64,000 nt of DNA from Brevirhabdus pacifica (GTDB lineage: Bacteria; Pseudomonadota; Alphaproteobacteria; Rhodobacterales; Rhodobacteraceae): positions 62,001-126,000 of the forward strand of contig NZ_PGFI01000012.1 of the NCBI RefSeq assembly GCF_002797755.1, read 5' to 3'. Under the pieces are notes generated by a model that had not been told where the DNA came from, did not search any database, and saw only the letters and a list, made by a program, of their open reading frames with translations. Made by a program: the position numbers and the translations under genes. Below, one piece after another: positions 24,113 through 32,811 of the stretch (position 1 is the stretch's first letter; each line of letters begins with the position of its first letter).

Positions 24113-25594
24113 ATGCGACATTTCCCGATCTACCTCGACATGAACCGCCAGGCCGTGCTGGTCGCCGGCGGCGGCGAGGCGGCGGTGTCCAAGCTGCGGC
24201 TGCTGCTGAAGACGCCCGCGCGGATCACCGTCGCCGACCCCTCCCCCGCCCCCGCGATCGAGGGCTGGGCCGCCGAGGGGCGGCTGACCCTGCTGCGGCG
24301 CGAGGTCGAGGCGGCGGATGCCGTCGGCGTCTCCCTCGTCTACGGCGCGACCGAGGATGCGGCCCGCGATGCCCGCGCCGCCCGGATCGGGCGCGAGGCG
24401 GGTGCGCTGGTCAATGTCGTCGACGACCTGAAGGCCAGCGCCTTCATCACCCCCGCCATAGTCGACCGCGCGCCGCTGACCATCGCCATCGGAACCGAGG
24501 GCGCGGCCCCCGTCCTCGCCCGTCTGGTCAAGGCCGCGATCGAGGCACGTCTGCCCCCCGGCATCGGCCGGCTGGCCCGGCTGGGACAACGGTTCCGCGC
24601 CCGCGCCTCGACCCTGCCCCGGGGCCGGGCCCGCCGCGCCTTCTGGAAGGCCTTCTACGACGAGGCCGGCCCCCGCGCCCTGGAGCGCGGCGGCGAGCGG
24701 GCTGCCGAGACGGCGCTGGAGGGGCTGCTGCACGAGCACGCGGCCCGAGCCAGTAACGGTGCCGGGGCCCCCGGCCACGTCGATCTGGTCGGCGCCGGCC
24801 CGGGCGACCCCGAGCTTCTGACCCTGCGCGCCCGCCGCGCCCTCGACCGGGCCGACGTGGTGATCCACGACCGACTGGTCAGCCCCGAGGTCCTGGAGCT
24901 TGCCCGCCGCGAGGCGCTCATCATCCCCGTCGGCAAGCAGGGGTTCGGCCCCTCGGTCCCCCAGTCGCGGATCGACGCGCTGCTGGTCGAACACGCGGGC
25001 GCCGGCGCCCATGTGGTGCGCCTGAAATCCGGCGACCCCACCGTCTTCGGACGGCTGGACGAGGAGATCGAGGCGCTGGAGGGCGCGGGCATCTCCTGGG
25101 CCATCGTGCCCGGCATCACCGCCGCCTCGGCCGCCGTCGCGGGTCTGGGACAATCCCTGACGCGGCGCGGGCGCAATGGCGCGGTCCGCTTCCTGACGGG
25201 CCATGACATGCAGGGCTTTGCCGAACAGGACTGGCGCGCGCTGGCCCGCCCCGGCGAGGTCGCGGCGATCTACATGGGCAAGGCCGCGGCGCGGTTCGTT
25301 CAGGGCAGGCTTTTGATGCATGGCGCGGATCCCGCGACGCCCGTCAGCCTGGTCGAGAACGCCTCGCGCCCCGATCAGCGCATCCTTGCCACCACGCTGG
25401 GCGACCTGGCCCGCACGGTCGACGATGCCCGCGCCGGGGGCCGGTTGTCCGGCCCGGTGGTGATGATGCTGGGCCTGTCGCCCCGCGCCGCCGCAAGCGC
25501 CCTGCCCGCCCGTGATGTCCCGGGGGCCGAGATTGTCCCCGACCACGTGCTCACCCCCGTTCTGGAACCCGTCCTCAAGGAGGCCACGCCATGA
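24113..25594 (+). CDS. cysG: Siroheme synthase (multifunctional)
   Basis: A 493-residue enzyme making siroheme from uroporphyrinogen III for the sulfite reductase encoded two genes later. The N-terminal third is precorrin-2 dehydrogenase/ferrochelatase: NAD site VLVAGGGEAAVSKLRLLL (residues 15-32), LVNVVDDLKASAFITPAI and LTIAIGTEGAAPVLARLV. The C-terminal part (from about 220) is the SAM-dependent uroporphyrinogen-III methyltransferase: VDLVGAGPGDPELLTLRARR, VVIHDRLVSPEVLELA, VVRLKSGDPTVFGRLDEE and WAIVPGITAASAAVAGLG. The start ATG at 24113 has AGAGG 6 bases upstream; the 50-codon upstream extension crosses the regulator's own 5' end and is rejected. The next gene starts within its stop codon (ATGA). 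Confidence 0.97.
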   Translation: MRHFPIYLDMNRQAVLVAGGGEAAVSKLRLLLKTPARITVADPSPAPAIEGWAAEGRLTLLRREVEAADAVGVSLVYGATEDAARDARAARIGREAGALVNVVDDLKASAFITPAIVDRAPLTIAIGTEGAAPVLARLVKAAIEARLPPGIGRLARLGQRFRARASTLPRGRARRAFWKAFYDEAGPRALERGGERAAETALEGLLHEHAARASNGAGAPGHVDLVGAGPGDPELLTLRARRALDRADVVIHDRLVSPEVLELARREALIIPVGKQGFGPSVPQSRIDALLVEHAGAGAHVVRLKSGDPTVFGRLDEEIEALEGAGISWAIVPGITAASAAVAGLGQSLTRRGRNGAVRFLTGHDMQGFAEQDWRALARPGEVAAIYMGKAAARFVQGRLLMHGADPATPVSLVENASRPDQRILATTLGDLARTVDDARAGGRLSGPVVMMLGLSPRAAASALPARDVPGAEIVPDHVLTPVLEPVLKEATP

Positions 25595-25929
25595 GCCGCC
25601 GCTTCACACCCAAGATCGTCACCGCCAACACCCTGATGGGCGGCGAGCCGATCTACCTGACCGCCACGGACCACTGGAGCCACGATCACCAGGCCGCCGA
25701 GCTTCTGATCGACGAGGACCAGGCCGAGCTGAGGCTGATCTTCGCCATGGGACAGCCCCATCTGGCCGTCGGCCCCTACCTGGCCGATGCCCGGCCGGGG
25801 CGGCGTGGGCCCGAACCCGCCAGCCCGCGCGAGCGGGTGCGCACAATCGGCCCGTCGAACTATGCGCACGGCCCACAGGCGCGGCGGCGCCCCGGCGCAC
25901 CGGACCGCCCCGACCGCGCGCCCCGCTGA
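25591..25929 (+). CDS. DUF2849 protein of the sulfate assimilation cluster
   Basis: A 112-residue protein. The N-terminal half matches the DUF2849 family: FTPKIVTANTLMGGEPIYLTATDHWSHDHQAAELLID. The second half (RPGRRGPEPASPRERV to the end) is rich in Arg and Pro and probably unstructured. The function is unknown; the gene is regularly placed between cysG and cysI in this order, so a role in reductase assembly or electron delivery is a fair inference. Its ATG overlaps the cysG stop by four bases, implying coupled translation. No metal or cofactor motif is visible. Confidence 0.82.
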   Translation: MSRRFTPKIVTANTLMGGEPIYLTATDHWSHDHQAAELLIDEDQAELRLIFAMGQPHLAVGPYLADARPGRRGPEPASPRERVRTIGPSNYAHGPQARRRPGAPDRPDRAPR

Positions 25930-25988
25930 GGGCGCGCCGCTCCCAGGCCACCCCAGGATCCAACACGGCCCCACAAGGACCCGACCCG

Positions 25989-27659
25989 ATGTATGTCTAT
26001 TCCGAATTCGACCGCGATTTCGTCCGCGACCGCAACGCCCAGTTCCGCGAGCAGGTGGCCCGCCGCCTGTCCGGCGCGCTGACCGAGGACGAGTTCAAGC
26101 CCTTGCGCCTGATGAACGGCGTCTATCTTCAGCTGCACGCCTACATGCTGCGGGTGGCCATTCCCTATGGCACGCTGAACTCGGCCCAGATGCGCAAGCT
26201 GGCCTACCTGGCCCAGCGCTGGGACAAGGGATACGGCCATTTCACCACCCGCCAGAACATCCAGTACAACTGGCCCGCGCTGACCGACATTCCCGACATG
26301 CTGGATGCGCTGGCCGAGGTGGGCATGCATGCCATCCAGACCTCGGGCAACACGATCCGCAATGTCACCGCCGACCATTTCGCCGGCGCCGCCGCCGACG
26401 AGATCGCCGATCCCCGCCCGGTGGCCGAGCTGCTGCGCCAATGGTCCACCGACCACCCGGAATTCCAGTACCTGCCGCGCAAGTTCAAGATCGCCGTCAC
26501 CGGCAGCCCGCTGGACCGCGCGGTGATCCGCGCCCACGACATCGGGCTGCGGCTGGTGCGCGACGCGGATGGCGCGCCGGGCTACGAGGTGATCGTCGGC
26601 GGCGGCCTCGGGCGCACGCCCATGGTCGGACAGGTGCTGACACCCTTCCTGCCCCAGGCCGACCTGCTTCCGTATGTCGAGGCGATCGTCAGCGTCTACA
26701 ACCTGCTGGGCCGGCGGGACAACAAGTACAAGGCGCGGATCAAGATCACCGTCCACGAGAACGGCATCGACGAGATCCGCCGCCGGGTCGAGGCGCGCTT
26801 CGCCCGCCTGCGGAAGGAATTCCGCGGCGTCGATCAGCAGATGCTGGCCTCGATCGAGGCCCAGTTCGCCCCGCCCGCGTTCGAGGTTGGCCGCTCTGCC
26901 CTTCCCTACGAGGACGCGCGCGAGATCGACCCCGTCTTCCAGGCATGGAGCGATACCAACATCCATCCCCACAAGCGGGACGACCACGCCATCGTCACCG
27001 TCTCGCTGAAACGCCCCGGCGAGACGCCGGGCGACGCCAGCGCCGAGCAGATGCGCGTCCTGGCGGACCTGGCGCAGGAGTTCGGCCACGATGAGCTGCG
27101 GATCAGCCACGAGCAGAACGTCATCCTGCCCCATGTGCACCGCGCCGACCTGCCGACCTTGCACGCGCGCCTGCGGCGGGCGGGTCTCGCCACGGCCAAC
27201 GCCGGGCTGATCTCGGACATCATCGCTTGCCCGGGCATGGATTACTGTGCCCTGGCGACCGCCCGCTCAATCCCCGTGGCGCAGGAAATCGCGTCCCGGT
27301 TCGAGGCGCTGAAGCTCGAGCATGAGGTCGGGCCGATGAAGATCAAGATCTCGGGCTGCATCAACGCCTGCGGCCATCACCACGTGGGCCATATCGGCAT
27401 CCTCGGCCTTGATCGTGCGGGGGTCGAGAACTACCAGATCACGCTGGGTGGCGATGCCGGCCCCGACATGGTGCTGGGCGAACGGGCCGGCGCGGGTTTC
27501 CCCGCCGACCGGATCGTCGACGCGGTCGAGGCCCTGGTGCGCGGCTATCTCGACCTGCGGGCGGGACCGGCCGAGACTTTCCTCGACACCTACCGCCGCC
27601 TCGGGGCCGAACCCTTCCGCGCAATCCTCTATCCCACGGAGAAGGTCCATGCCGCTTGA
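25989..27659 (+). CDS. cysI: Ferredoxin-dependent sulfite reductase (siroheme protein)
   Basis: A 556-residue enzyme reducing sulfite (possibly nitrite) by six electrons in the cytosol. It has the twofold repeat of the family: the first half includes KLAYLAQRWDKGYGHFTTRQNIQYNWP, IQTSGNTIRNVTADHFAG and EVIVGGGLGRTPMVG; the second includes ELRISHEQNVILPHV. The four cysteines that bind the [4Fe-4S] cluster and siroheme iron are in CPGMDYC (near 414-420) and SGCINACGHHHVGHIGILG (near 457-461). The gene neighbours (cysG, cysH, DUF934, ferredoxin reductase) point to sulfite. The ATG at 25989 starts MYVYSEFDRDFVRDRN, conserved in relatives; AAGGA lies 11 bases upstream. Its end overlaps the cysH start by 11 bases. 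Confidence 0.95.
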   Translation: MYVYSEFDRDFVRDRNAQFREQVARRLSGALTEDEFKPLRLMNGVYLQLHAYMLRVAIPYGTLNSAQMRKLAYLAQRWDKGYGHFTTRQNIQYNWPALTDIPDMLDALAEVGMHAIQTSGNTIRNVTADHFAGAAADEIADPRPVAELLRQWSTDHPEFQYLPRKFKIAVTGSPLDRAVIRAHDIGLRLVRDADGAPGYEVIVGGGLGRTPMVGQVLTPFLPQADLLPYVEAIVSVYNLLGRRDNKYKARIKITVHENGIDEIRRRVEARFARLRKEFRGVDQQMLASIEAQFAPPAFEVGRSALPYEDAREIDPVFQAWSDTNIHPHKRDDHAIVTVSLKRPGETPGDASAEQMRVLADLAQEFGHDELRISHEQNVILPHVHRADLPTLHARLRRAGLATANAGLISDIIACPGMDYCALATARSIPVAQEIASRFEALKLEHEVGPMKIKISGCINACGHHHVGHIGILGLDRAGVENYQITLGGDAGPDMVLGERAGAGFPADRIVDAVEALVRGYLDLRAGPAETFLDTYRRLGAEPFRAILYPTEKVHAA

Positions 27660-28434
27660 AGCCCCTCCCGCACCCGTGGCCGACCGCGCCCGGGCGCTGA
27701 ACCACCGTCACCGCAACCACGCGGCGACCACCGTGCTGGAACATGCGCTGAACGACCCCGAAATGGGGCGCGTGGCGCTTGTCAGCTCGTTCGGGGCCGA
27801 GTCGGTCGTGCTTTTGCACATGGTGGCCTGCATCGACCGGACGACCCCGGTGCTGTTTCTTGAGACCGGCATGCTCTTTGCCGAGACACTGGAGTATCAG
27901 CGCGATCTGGTGGCCCGCCTGGGCCTGACGGGGCTGCGCCACCTGGCGCCCGACCGCACCGAGCTTTTCACCGAAGACCATGACGGGCTGCTGCACCTGG
28001 CAGAGCCCGACGCCTGCTGCGCCTTGCGCAAGACGCGGCCGCTGGAACGCGCGCTTGGGAGTTTCGACGCCTGGATCACCGGGCGCAAGCGTTTCCAGGG
28101 CGGGCAGCGCCAGGCGCTGGAGTTCTTCGAGCCGGACGGCGATACGCGGTTGAAGATCAACCCGCTGGCCCATTGGTCCGCTAGGGACCTGTCCGATTAC
28201 ATCGACAACAACCGCCTGCCCCGGCACCCGATGGTGGCGCGCGGCTACCCGTCGATCGGCTGCGCCCCCTGCACCGGCCCGGTCGAGCCCGGCCGCGATC
28301 CCCGCGCCGGGCGCTGGCCCGGCATGGCAAAGACCGAATGCGGCATCCATTTCACCGCCGGCGGTGTCCGCCGGGACGGGGGCGCCACCCCCGCGAAGGC
28401 GGCGACCGAACAAGACGCGAAAGGCACGCAATGA
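27649..28434 (+). CDS. cysH: Iron-sulfur adenylyl-sulfate (APS/PAPS) reductase
   Basis: A 261-residue thioredoxin-linked reductase converting activated sulfate to sulfite. The nucleotide-binding region has the PP-loop-type VALVSSFGAESVVLLHMV; the mid block is FLETGMLFAETLEYQRDLVARLGL. It belongs to the [4Fe-4S] class: cluster cysteines are CC in DACCALRKTRPL (near 122) and the pair in SIGCAPCTGPV (near 205), with the catalytic redox Cys in KTECGIHF (near 230). APS is therefore the more likely substrate than PAPS, by family knowledge. The ATG lies inside the end of cysI with GGAGAAGG upstream. The C-terminal 30 residues are low complexity. The next gene begins in its stop codon. Confidence 0.95.
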   Translation: MPLEAPPAPVADRARALNHRHRNHAATTVLEHALNDPEMGRVALVSSFGAESVVLLHMVACIDRTTPVLFLETGMLFAETLEYQRDLVARLGLTGLRHLAPDRTELFTEDHDGLLHLAEPDACCALRKTRPLERALGSFDAWITGRKRFQGGQRQALEFFEPDGDTRLKINPLAHWSARDLSDYIDNNRLPRHPMVARGYPSIGCAPCTGPVEPGRDPRAGRWPGMAKTECGIHFTAGGVRRDGGATPAKAATEQDAKGTQ

Positions 28435-28856
28435 ACGTCATCGTCACCGACCGGGGCTTCGGCCACGAAGCCATTCCGACAGTCTGGATCAGCCTGGCCG
28501 AAGCGCTGTCGGCCCCCGCCGAAGGGGTCGCAGATCTGCGCGTCCACCTTGATCCCGACACCGACCCGGCAGCACTTGCCCCGCTGCTGGGCCGGTTGGG
28601 CGCCGTCCGCGTCGCCTTCCCCAGCAGCGCCGACGGGCGCGGCTTCACCATCGCGCGGCAGCTCCGGCTGATGGGATACGAGGGAAGCTTGCGCGCCTAT
28701 GGCCACGTCATCGCCGATCAGTATTCCCTGGCCCGCCGCGCGGGATTCGACGATGTCGAGATCTCCCACGACCTCGCCAGCCGCCAGCCCGAGCACATGT
28801 GGACCGGCCCCGAAAGCCGGCGGCAGCAGGATTACCAGGCGCGCCTGCGCGGCTGA
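28431..28856 (+). CDS. DUF934 protein of the sulfate assimilation cluster
   Basis: A 141-residue protein of the DUF934 family. Family blocks are present: VRVAFPSSADGRGFTIARQLRLMGYEGSLRAYGHVIADQYSLARRAGFDDVEI, in which GRGFTxAxxLR and GxVxxDQ are the recognisable parts. It is cytosolic, with no membrane segment. It is found beside cysH/cysI in many proteobacteria and is inferred to help sulfite reduction, but its biochemistry is not known to me. The ATG overlaps the cysH stop (ATGA at 28431-28434). 69 bases separate it from the ferredoxin reductase gene. Confidence 0.88.
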   Translation: MNVIVTDRGFGHEAIPTVWISLAEALSAPAEGVADLRVHLDPDTDPAALAPLLGRLGAVRVAFPSSADGRGFTIARQLRLMGYEGSLRAYGHVIADQYSLARRAGFDDVEISHDLASRQPEHMWTGPESRRQQDYQARLRG

Positions 28857-28925
28857 GACCCCTTTCAACCCGGACACCCAGACGTTAGACAGAGGCCGGC
28901 GGCCAAGACGCCCCGGAAAAGCGAC

Positions 28926-29744
28926 ATGAACAAGCCCATGACCCTGAGCGATACCCAGACCAAGAAAGCCGTCACCATGCCGGACGCGCAGACTGTCACC
29001 TCGGTGCGGCACTGGACCGACAGCCTGTTCTCGTTCCGGGTGACGCGGCCGGCCTCGCTGCGCTTCCGCTCGGGTGAATTCGTCATGATCGGCCTGCTCA
29101 AGGAAGACGGCCGCCCCTTGCTGCGCGCCTATTCCATCGCCTCGCCCAACTGGGACGACGAGCTTGAGTTCTACTCGATCAAGGTGCCCGACGGCCCGCT
29201 GACCAGCCGCCTGCAGCATATCCAGCCGGGCGATCAGGTCATCCTGCGGCCCAAGCCCGTGGGCACGCTGGTCCATGACGCCCTGTTGCCCGGCAAGCGG
29301 CTTTACATGTTCGCCACCGGGACCGGCATCGCGCCCTTCGCCTCGTTGGTGCGCGACCCCGAGACATTCGAGAAGTTCGAGCAGGTGATCCTGACCCACA
29401 CCTGCCGCGACGTGGCCGACCTGGCCTACGGGCGCGAGTTGGTCGAGGGGCTGCGGGACGATCCGCTGATCGGCGAGATGGTCGCCGGCAAGCTGATCTA
29501 CTATCCCACCACCACCCGCGAAGAGAGCCCCCGGATGGGACGGATCACCGACCACCTGCGCGACGGCACGCTGGCGCGCGAGCTGGGCCTGCCACAGATC
29601 TCGGTGGCCGAGGACCGGGCGATGGTCTGCGGCTCGATCGGGCTGAACACCGACCTCAAGGAGATCCTCGAGGGTTTCGGCCTGACCGAGGGGGCCAATT
29701 CCGAGCCCGCCGAATACGTGGTCGAAAAAGCCTTCGTCGGCTGA
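28926..29744 (+). CDS. fpr: Ferredoxin/flavodoxin--NADP reductase
   Basis: A 272-residue FAD protein passing electrons between NADPH and ferredoxin or flavodoxin, in the cytosol. The FAD-binding barrel contains FVMIGLLKEDGRPLLRAYSIASPNWDDELEFYSIKVPDGPLTSRLQ, where RAYSIAS is the FAD motif. The NADP domain has LYMFATGTGIAPFASLVRD and MVCGSIGLNTDLKEIL. The C-terminus EYVVEKAFVG is that of the Rhodobacter-type enzymes, in which the tail covers the flavin. Length equals that of the R. capsulatus enzyme. Placed last in the cluster, it probably feeds the ferredoxin-dependent sulfite reductase; it also serves oxidative stress defence in relatives. Confidence 0.95.
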   Translation: MNKPMTLSDTQTKKAVTMPDAQTVTSVRHWTDSLFSFRVTRPASLRFRSGEFVMIGLLKEDGRPLLRAYSIASPNWDDELEFYSIKVPDGPLTSRLQHIQPGDQVILRPKPVGTLVHDALLPGKRLYMFATGTGIAPFASLVRDPETFEKFEQVILTHTCRDVADLAYGRELVEGLRDDPLIGEMVAGKLIYYPTTTREESPRMGRITDHLRDGTLARELGLPQISVAEDRAMVCGSIGLNTDLKEILEGFGLTEGANSEPAEYVVEKAFVG

Positions 29745-29939
29745 GAATCAACGGCCCCTTTCGGGGGGCTCTTCGCCCCTACCCGGACCGCCGGCAGGGG
29801 CGCGGGTCCCTCCATCGCCTCCGGGACGGTACCCTGTTACCGGCGCGGCGCCCCGGATGCGCGCTGCCACAGGGGGCTCCTGCCCCCATGAGGCGAATTT
29901 ATCGCGTCCCGGAACCCCTCTCCGGGAAAAGCAGTTGAA

Positions 29940-29974
29940 GACTGGCGGGTTGCCGTCTAATTTGCCCGCCAGTC
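29940..29974 (+). other. Perfect hairpin upstream of infC
   Basis: GACTGGCGGG (29940-29949) and CCCGCCAGTC (29965-29974): 10-bp stem, 15-base loop, ending 39 bases before the infC start. A second stem, CCCGGA/TCCGGG, is at 29908-29926. A weak promoter-like pair, TTGAAG (29935) and TAATTT (29958) with 17-base spacing, overlaps the hairpin, so it may be DNA- rather than RNA-level. Confidence 0.55.
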
Positions 29975-30013
29975 GAACGAACCCATAGATCCAACCACAG
30001 AAGGAACGGCAAG

Positions 30014-30559
30014 ATAGCCCGCAGACCCCACAACGCCCCCCCGGTGCGCGAGACCGGCCCCCGTGTAAACGAACGGATCCGGGCCCCTGAAATCCGCCTG
30101 ATCGGTGCCGAGGGTGAAAACCTCGGGGTCGTGACGCCCAGCCGCGCCATGGAGCTGGCCGAGGACGCCGGGCTGGATCTGGTCGAGATTTCCCCCAACG
30201 CCGCGCCGCCGGTGTGCAAGATCATGGATTTCGGCAAGTTCAAATACGAACAGCAGAAGCGCGAATCCGAAGCGCGCAAGAAGCAGAAGACCATCGAGGT
30301 GAAGGAGGTGAAGTTCCGCCCCAACACCGATACGCACGACTATGAAGTCAAGATGCGCAACGTCTTCCGCTTCCTCGAGGCCGGCGACAAGGTGAAAATC
30401 ACCCTGCGCTTCCGTGGCCGCGAGATGGCGCACCAGAACCTGGGCCGCGAGCTGCTGGAGCGGGTTGCCGAAGACGTCAAGGAACTGGGCAAGGTCGAGA
30501 ACATGCCCAAGATGGAAGGTCGTCAGATGATCATGATGATCGGCCCCATCGCCAAGTAA
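30014..30559 (+). CDS. infC: Translation initiation factor IF-3, with ATA start codon
   Basis: IF-3 binds the 30S subunit, keeps 50S away and proofreads the start codon. The 181 residues include the N-domain [56 protein letters not shown], the basic linker and the C-domain [18 protein letters not shown]. No ATG is available at the N-terminus. The open frame with the conserved [10 protein letters not shown] leader begins at an ATA (30014-30016), with AAGGAA 8-9 bases upstream; the GTG at 30044 has no ribosome site and would remove the conserved beginning. A rare start codon in infC fits the known self-regulation, because IF-3 discriminates against non-AUG/GUG/UUG starts. A strong terminator follows; rpmI and rplT are not downstream. 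Confidence 0.93.
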   Translation: MARRPHNAPPVRETGPRVNERIRAPEIRLIGAEGENLGVVTPSRAMELAEDAGLDLVEISPNAAPPVCKIMDFGKFKYEQQKRESEARKKQKTIEVKEVKFRPNTDTHDYEVKMRNVFRFLEAGDKVKITLRFRGREMAHQNLGRELLERVAEDVKELGKVENMPKMEGRQMIMMIGPIAK

Positions 30560-30586
30560 ATCCGGCTTTCTACGGAACGCCAGGCA

Positions 30587-30615
30587 AGCCCCCTCCTACC
30601 CGAGGGGGCTTTTTG
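30587..30615 (+). terminator. Intrinsic terminator of infC
   Basis: AGCCCCCTC (30587-30595) pairs with GAGGGGGCT (30602-30610), followed by TTTTTG. A textbook hairpin 28 bases after the stop. Confidence 0.95.
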
Positions 30616-30656
30616 CTGTCCGGGGCAAGCGCGCGGGATGCGGGATGGCGGCACGC

Positions 30657-31679
30657 TCAGCCCTCGCGCGGACGGCCCCGCTGCCGGGTTTCCTTCAAGA
30701 GGCCACCGATCGCCATATCGGCGAAATCCTCGGGGCCCGGGTGGATCCCGCAGGCCACTCGCGACAGAACGAAATCGGCACCGTTCAGCGCCGGGGAGCG
30801 GGCGCATCCCGGCAACCCGATTACGGGGGTGCCGCCAAGATCGCCCAGAAACAACAGGTTGCCCGGGTCGACCGGCATGCCAAAGCGGCTGACCCTGCCG
30901 CCCGCCGCCACCAGCGCCGTCGGCGCCACGTCGTGAATGTCCGACGTGGCCGAGCCAGTAAGGATAAGCCGCAGGTCGGCCCGCCCCTCGCCCAGTGCCG
31001 CGGCGATCGCGTCCTGGCGGTGGGGGGCCGTCACCACCCGCTCCAATGCTATCCCCAAGGCCGCAAGGCGGGCGCGCACGGCGGCGATGCCCTTGTCCTC
31101 GGGTCCCTCCTCTGCACCCCCGCCCGCGCCATCCGTGCGCGTGACGATCAGCTCGGCGCCGGCCAGCACGACGGGCCGCACCTGCATGGCGCCACGGGCC
31201 AGGGCCGCCACCTTTTCCAGCGCGCGGGCCTGCACCCCGTAGGAGATGATCTTGACCGTGCCGATCATCCCGCCCTCGGCGCATTGGGCGAAGGGCCGGG
31301 TCACTGCCAAGGTGATCATCGGGTCGATGGCGTTGAGGCGGCGGATCCGGTCGGCGTCCATTTCGACCACGCCGGTCCGGGTGGCATAGAGGTTGACCCG
31401 ACCCGTAGCGGCGGCGCTGGCGCGCAGGCCGGTATCGGTGGCATCCCCCGCCCCGGCCACCAGGGCCTGGCCCAGCCGCGCCGCGGCCTCGTCCTCATGC
31501 AGGTCATCGGCCCCCAGCCGCGCGACGGTGATCCGCGCCACCCCTGCCCCCAGCAGCATGTCGATGTCGTCCCGGCCCAGGACCTGCCCCTTGCGCAGGC
31601 GCCCCCCGCCCGGCAAAGGCACCGAATGGGCCAGGATCGCCCCCGCACAGTCACGGGTGTCGAGGATTCCGAAGATCAT
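30657..31679 (-). CDS. Molybdopterin-binding protein (MoCF_biosynth/MoeA-like)
   Basis: A 340-residue protein related to the molybdopterin-binding fold of MoaB/MogA/MoeA. The N-terminal part, LAHSVPLPGGGRLRKGQVLGRDDIDMLLGAGVARITVARL, is the MoeA domain-like region; the C-terminal MoCF fold has LILTGSATSDIHDVAPTALVAAGGRVSRFGMPVDPGNLLFLGDLGGTPVIGLPGCARSP, with the family GMPxxPG and LPGC blocks. It probably acts in molybdenum cofactor insertion for an XdhC-served enzyme. The ATG overlaps the stop of the xdhC-like gene (ATGA at 31676-31679), so the two are coupled. In relatives a MobA-like nucleotidyltransferase is often next or fused; none is seen. It converges with infC. Confidence 0.85.
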   Translation of the reverse strand: MIFGILDTRDCAGAILAHSVPLPGGGRLRKGQVLGRDDIDMLLGAGVARITVARLGADDLHEDEAAARLGQALVAGAGDATDTGLRASAAATGRVNLYATRTGVVEMDADRIRRLNAIDPMITLAVTRPFAQCAEGGMIGTVKIISYGVQARALEKVAALARGAMQVRPVVLAGAELIVTRTDGAGGGAEEGPEDKGIAAVRARLAALGIALERVVTAPHRQDAIAAALGEGRADLRLILTGSATSDIHDVAPTALVAAGGRVSRFGMPVDPGNLLFLGDLGGTPVIGLPGCARSPALNGADFVLSRVACGIHPGPEDFADMAIGGLLKETRQRGRPREG

Positions 31680-32674
31680 GGCCCGCGCCGCAGGGCGCGG
31701 GTGAGTTCGGCCAGGGCCGACAGCGCGATCTCGGCCGGCGATGCCGCCCCGATGTCGAGGCCCAGCGGAGCGTTGATGCGGGCAATGCCTTCCTCGGACA
31801 CGCCCGCCGCGCGCAGCCGCGCCACCCGCTTGGCATGGGTCCGGGTCGATCCGAGGCAGCCGATGTAGAAGGCGTCGCTTTCCAACGCCGCAAGGATCGC
31901 GGGATCATCCAGCTTGGGGTCGTGGGTCAGGGTGATGATGGCCGTGCGGTGATCGGGCGCCAGCGCCTTCAGCGCCGCGTCGGGCCAGTCATGGACCAGG
32001 TGACGGCCCGGAAACCGCTCGGCATTGGCGAAGCTTTCGCGCGGGTCGATGACGCAGCTGGCATAGCCCAGTGTGTCGGCCATGGACAGGAGCGCCTGGG
32101 CGATATGAACGCCCCCCACCACAACCAGGCGCAGGGGCGGATTGCCGATGGCGACGAATTCCGCCCCCTCGAAGCCAGAGCGATCAAGGCGAAACCTCTC
32201 GTTCAGTCCCTCATCGGCCCCATCCTCGGTCACGACGCGACGGGTCCATGTCACGGTGTCGACCAGATAGGCATGGGCGCGCCCCGCGGTGCGGCGGTCG
32301 ATAATCTGGCGCAGGATGCCGACGGGAAGGCCGCCGCTCTCCGCCCGCTCGGCCACAATGGGCTCAAGCAGCACCCGGATCCGGCCGCCGCAGGCCAGGC
32401 CCACGGCAAATGCCTCGTCATCCGAGACACCGAATTCCAGCAGGCGCGGCGCGCCGTCGGCGATGGCCTCCTGCGCCTCGACCACCACCGCCCCTTCAAC
32501 GCAGCCGCCCGAGACAGAGCCCGCGATCCCCCCCTCGCCGCTGACGGCAAGCTGTGCGCCCACGCGCCGGGGGGCCGAGCCCCAGGTTTCCACCACCGTG
32601 GCCAGAGCGGAGCCGATGCCGGCCTCGTGCCAAGCCAGGGCCTGTTCGGGAATGTCGTCGTGATGCGTCTCCAT
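31676..32674 (-). CDS. XdhC/CoxF family molybdoenzyme maturation factor
   Basis: A 332-residue protein needed to insert the sulfurated molybdenum cofactor into xanthine dehydrogenase or CO dehydrogenase-type enzymes. Seen: the XdhC/CoxI N-terminal ATVVETWGSAPRRVGAQLAVSGEGGIAGSVSGGCVEGAVV, containing the conserved Cys, and GLACGGRIRVLLEP with another Cys; then a Rossmann C-domain, LRLVVVGGVHIAQALLSMADTLGYASCVIDPRESFA, and IGCLGSTRTHAKRVARLRAAGV. The start ATG at 32674 (METHHDDIPEQAL) has no good ribosome site; the frame runs open upstream to 32791, but that part overlaps the OmpA-gene terminator. It shares its strand with upstream CoxD- and CoxE-like genes, although the ompA-like gene and its terminator intervene. 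Confidence 0.92.
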   Translation of the reverse strand: METHHDDIPEQALAWHEAGIGSALATVVETWGSAPRRVGAQLAVSGEGGIAGSVSGGCVEGAVVVEAQEAIADGAPRLLEFGVSDDEAFAVGLACGGRIRVLLEPIVAERAESGGLPVGILRQIIDRRTAGRAHAYLVDTVTWTRRVVTEDGADEGLNERFRLDRSGFEGAEFVAIGNPPLRLVVVGGVHIAQALLSMADTLGYASCVIDPRESFANAERFPGRHLVHDWPDAALKALAPDHRTAIITLTHDPKLDDPAILAALESDAFYIGCLGSTRTHAKRVARLRAAGVSEEGIARINAPLGLDIGAASPAEIALSALAELTRALRRGP

Positions 32675-32730
32675 GGGCCGACTATTCGCCTGCCGCCGCC
32701 CCTTTGCAACCCGCGCCAAAGGCGTAAGCC

Positions 32731-32767
32731 AAAAACGAAAAACCGCGCCCCCGGGTGGGGGGCGCGG
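32731..32767 (-). terminator. Intrinsic terminator of the OmpA-like gene
   Basis: CCGCGCCCCC (32743-32752) and GGGGGGCGCGG (32757-32767) form a strong stem with a GGGT loop; on the minus strand TTTTTCGTTTTT follows. It would stop read-through from ompA into the xdhC-like gene. Confidence 0.92.
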
Positions 32768-32811
32768 CCTGTTCTTCCCTGATCCGGCCAAGGGGGCCGG
32801 AAAGGTGCTGA

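Noticed and set aside
24080-25546. Long minus-strand frame over cysG
   Set aside because: A mirror of cysG codons; the siroheme synthase motifs are on the plus strand.
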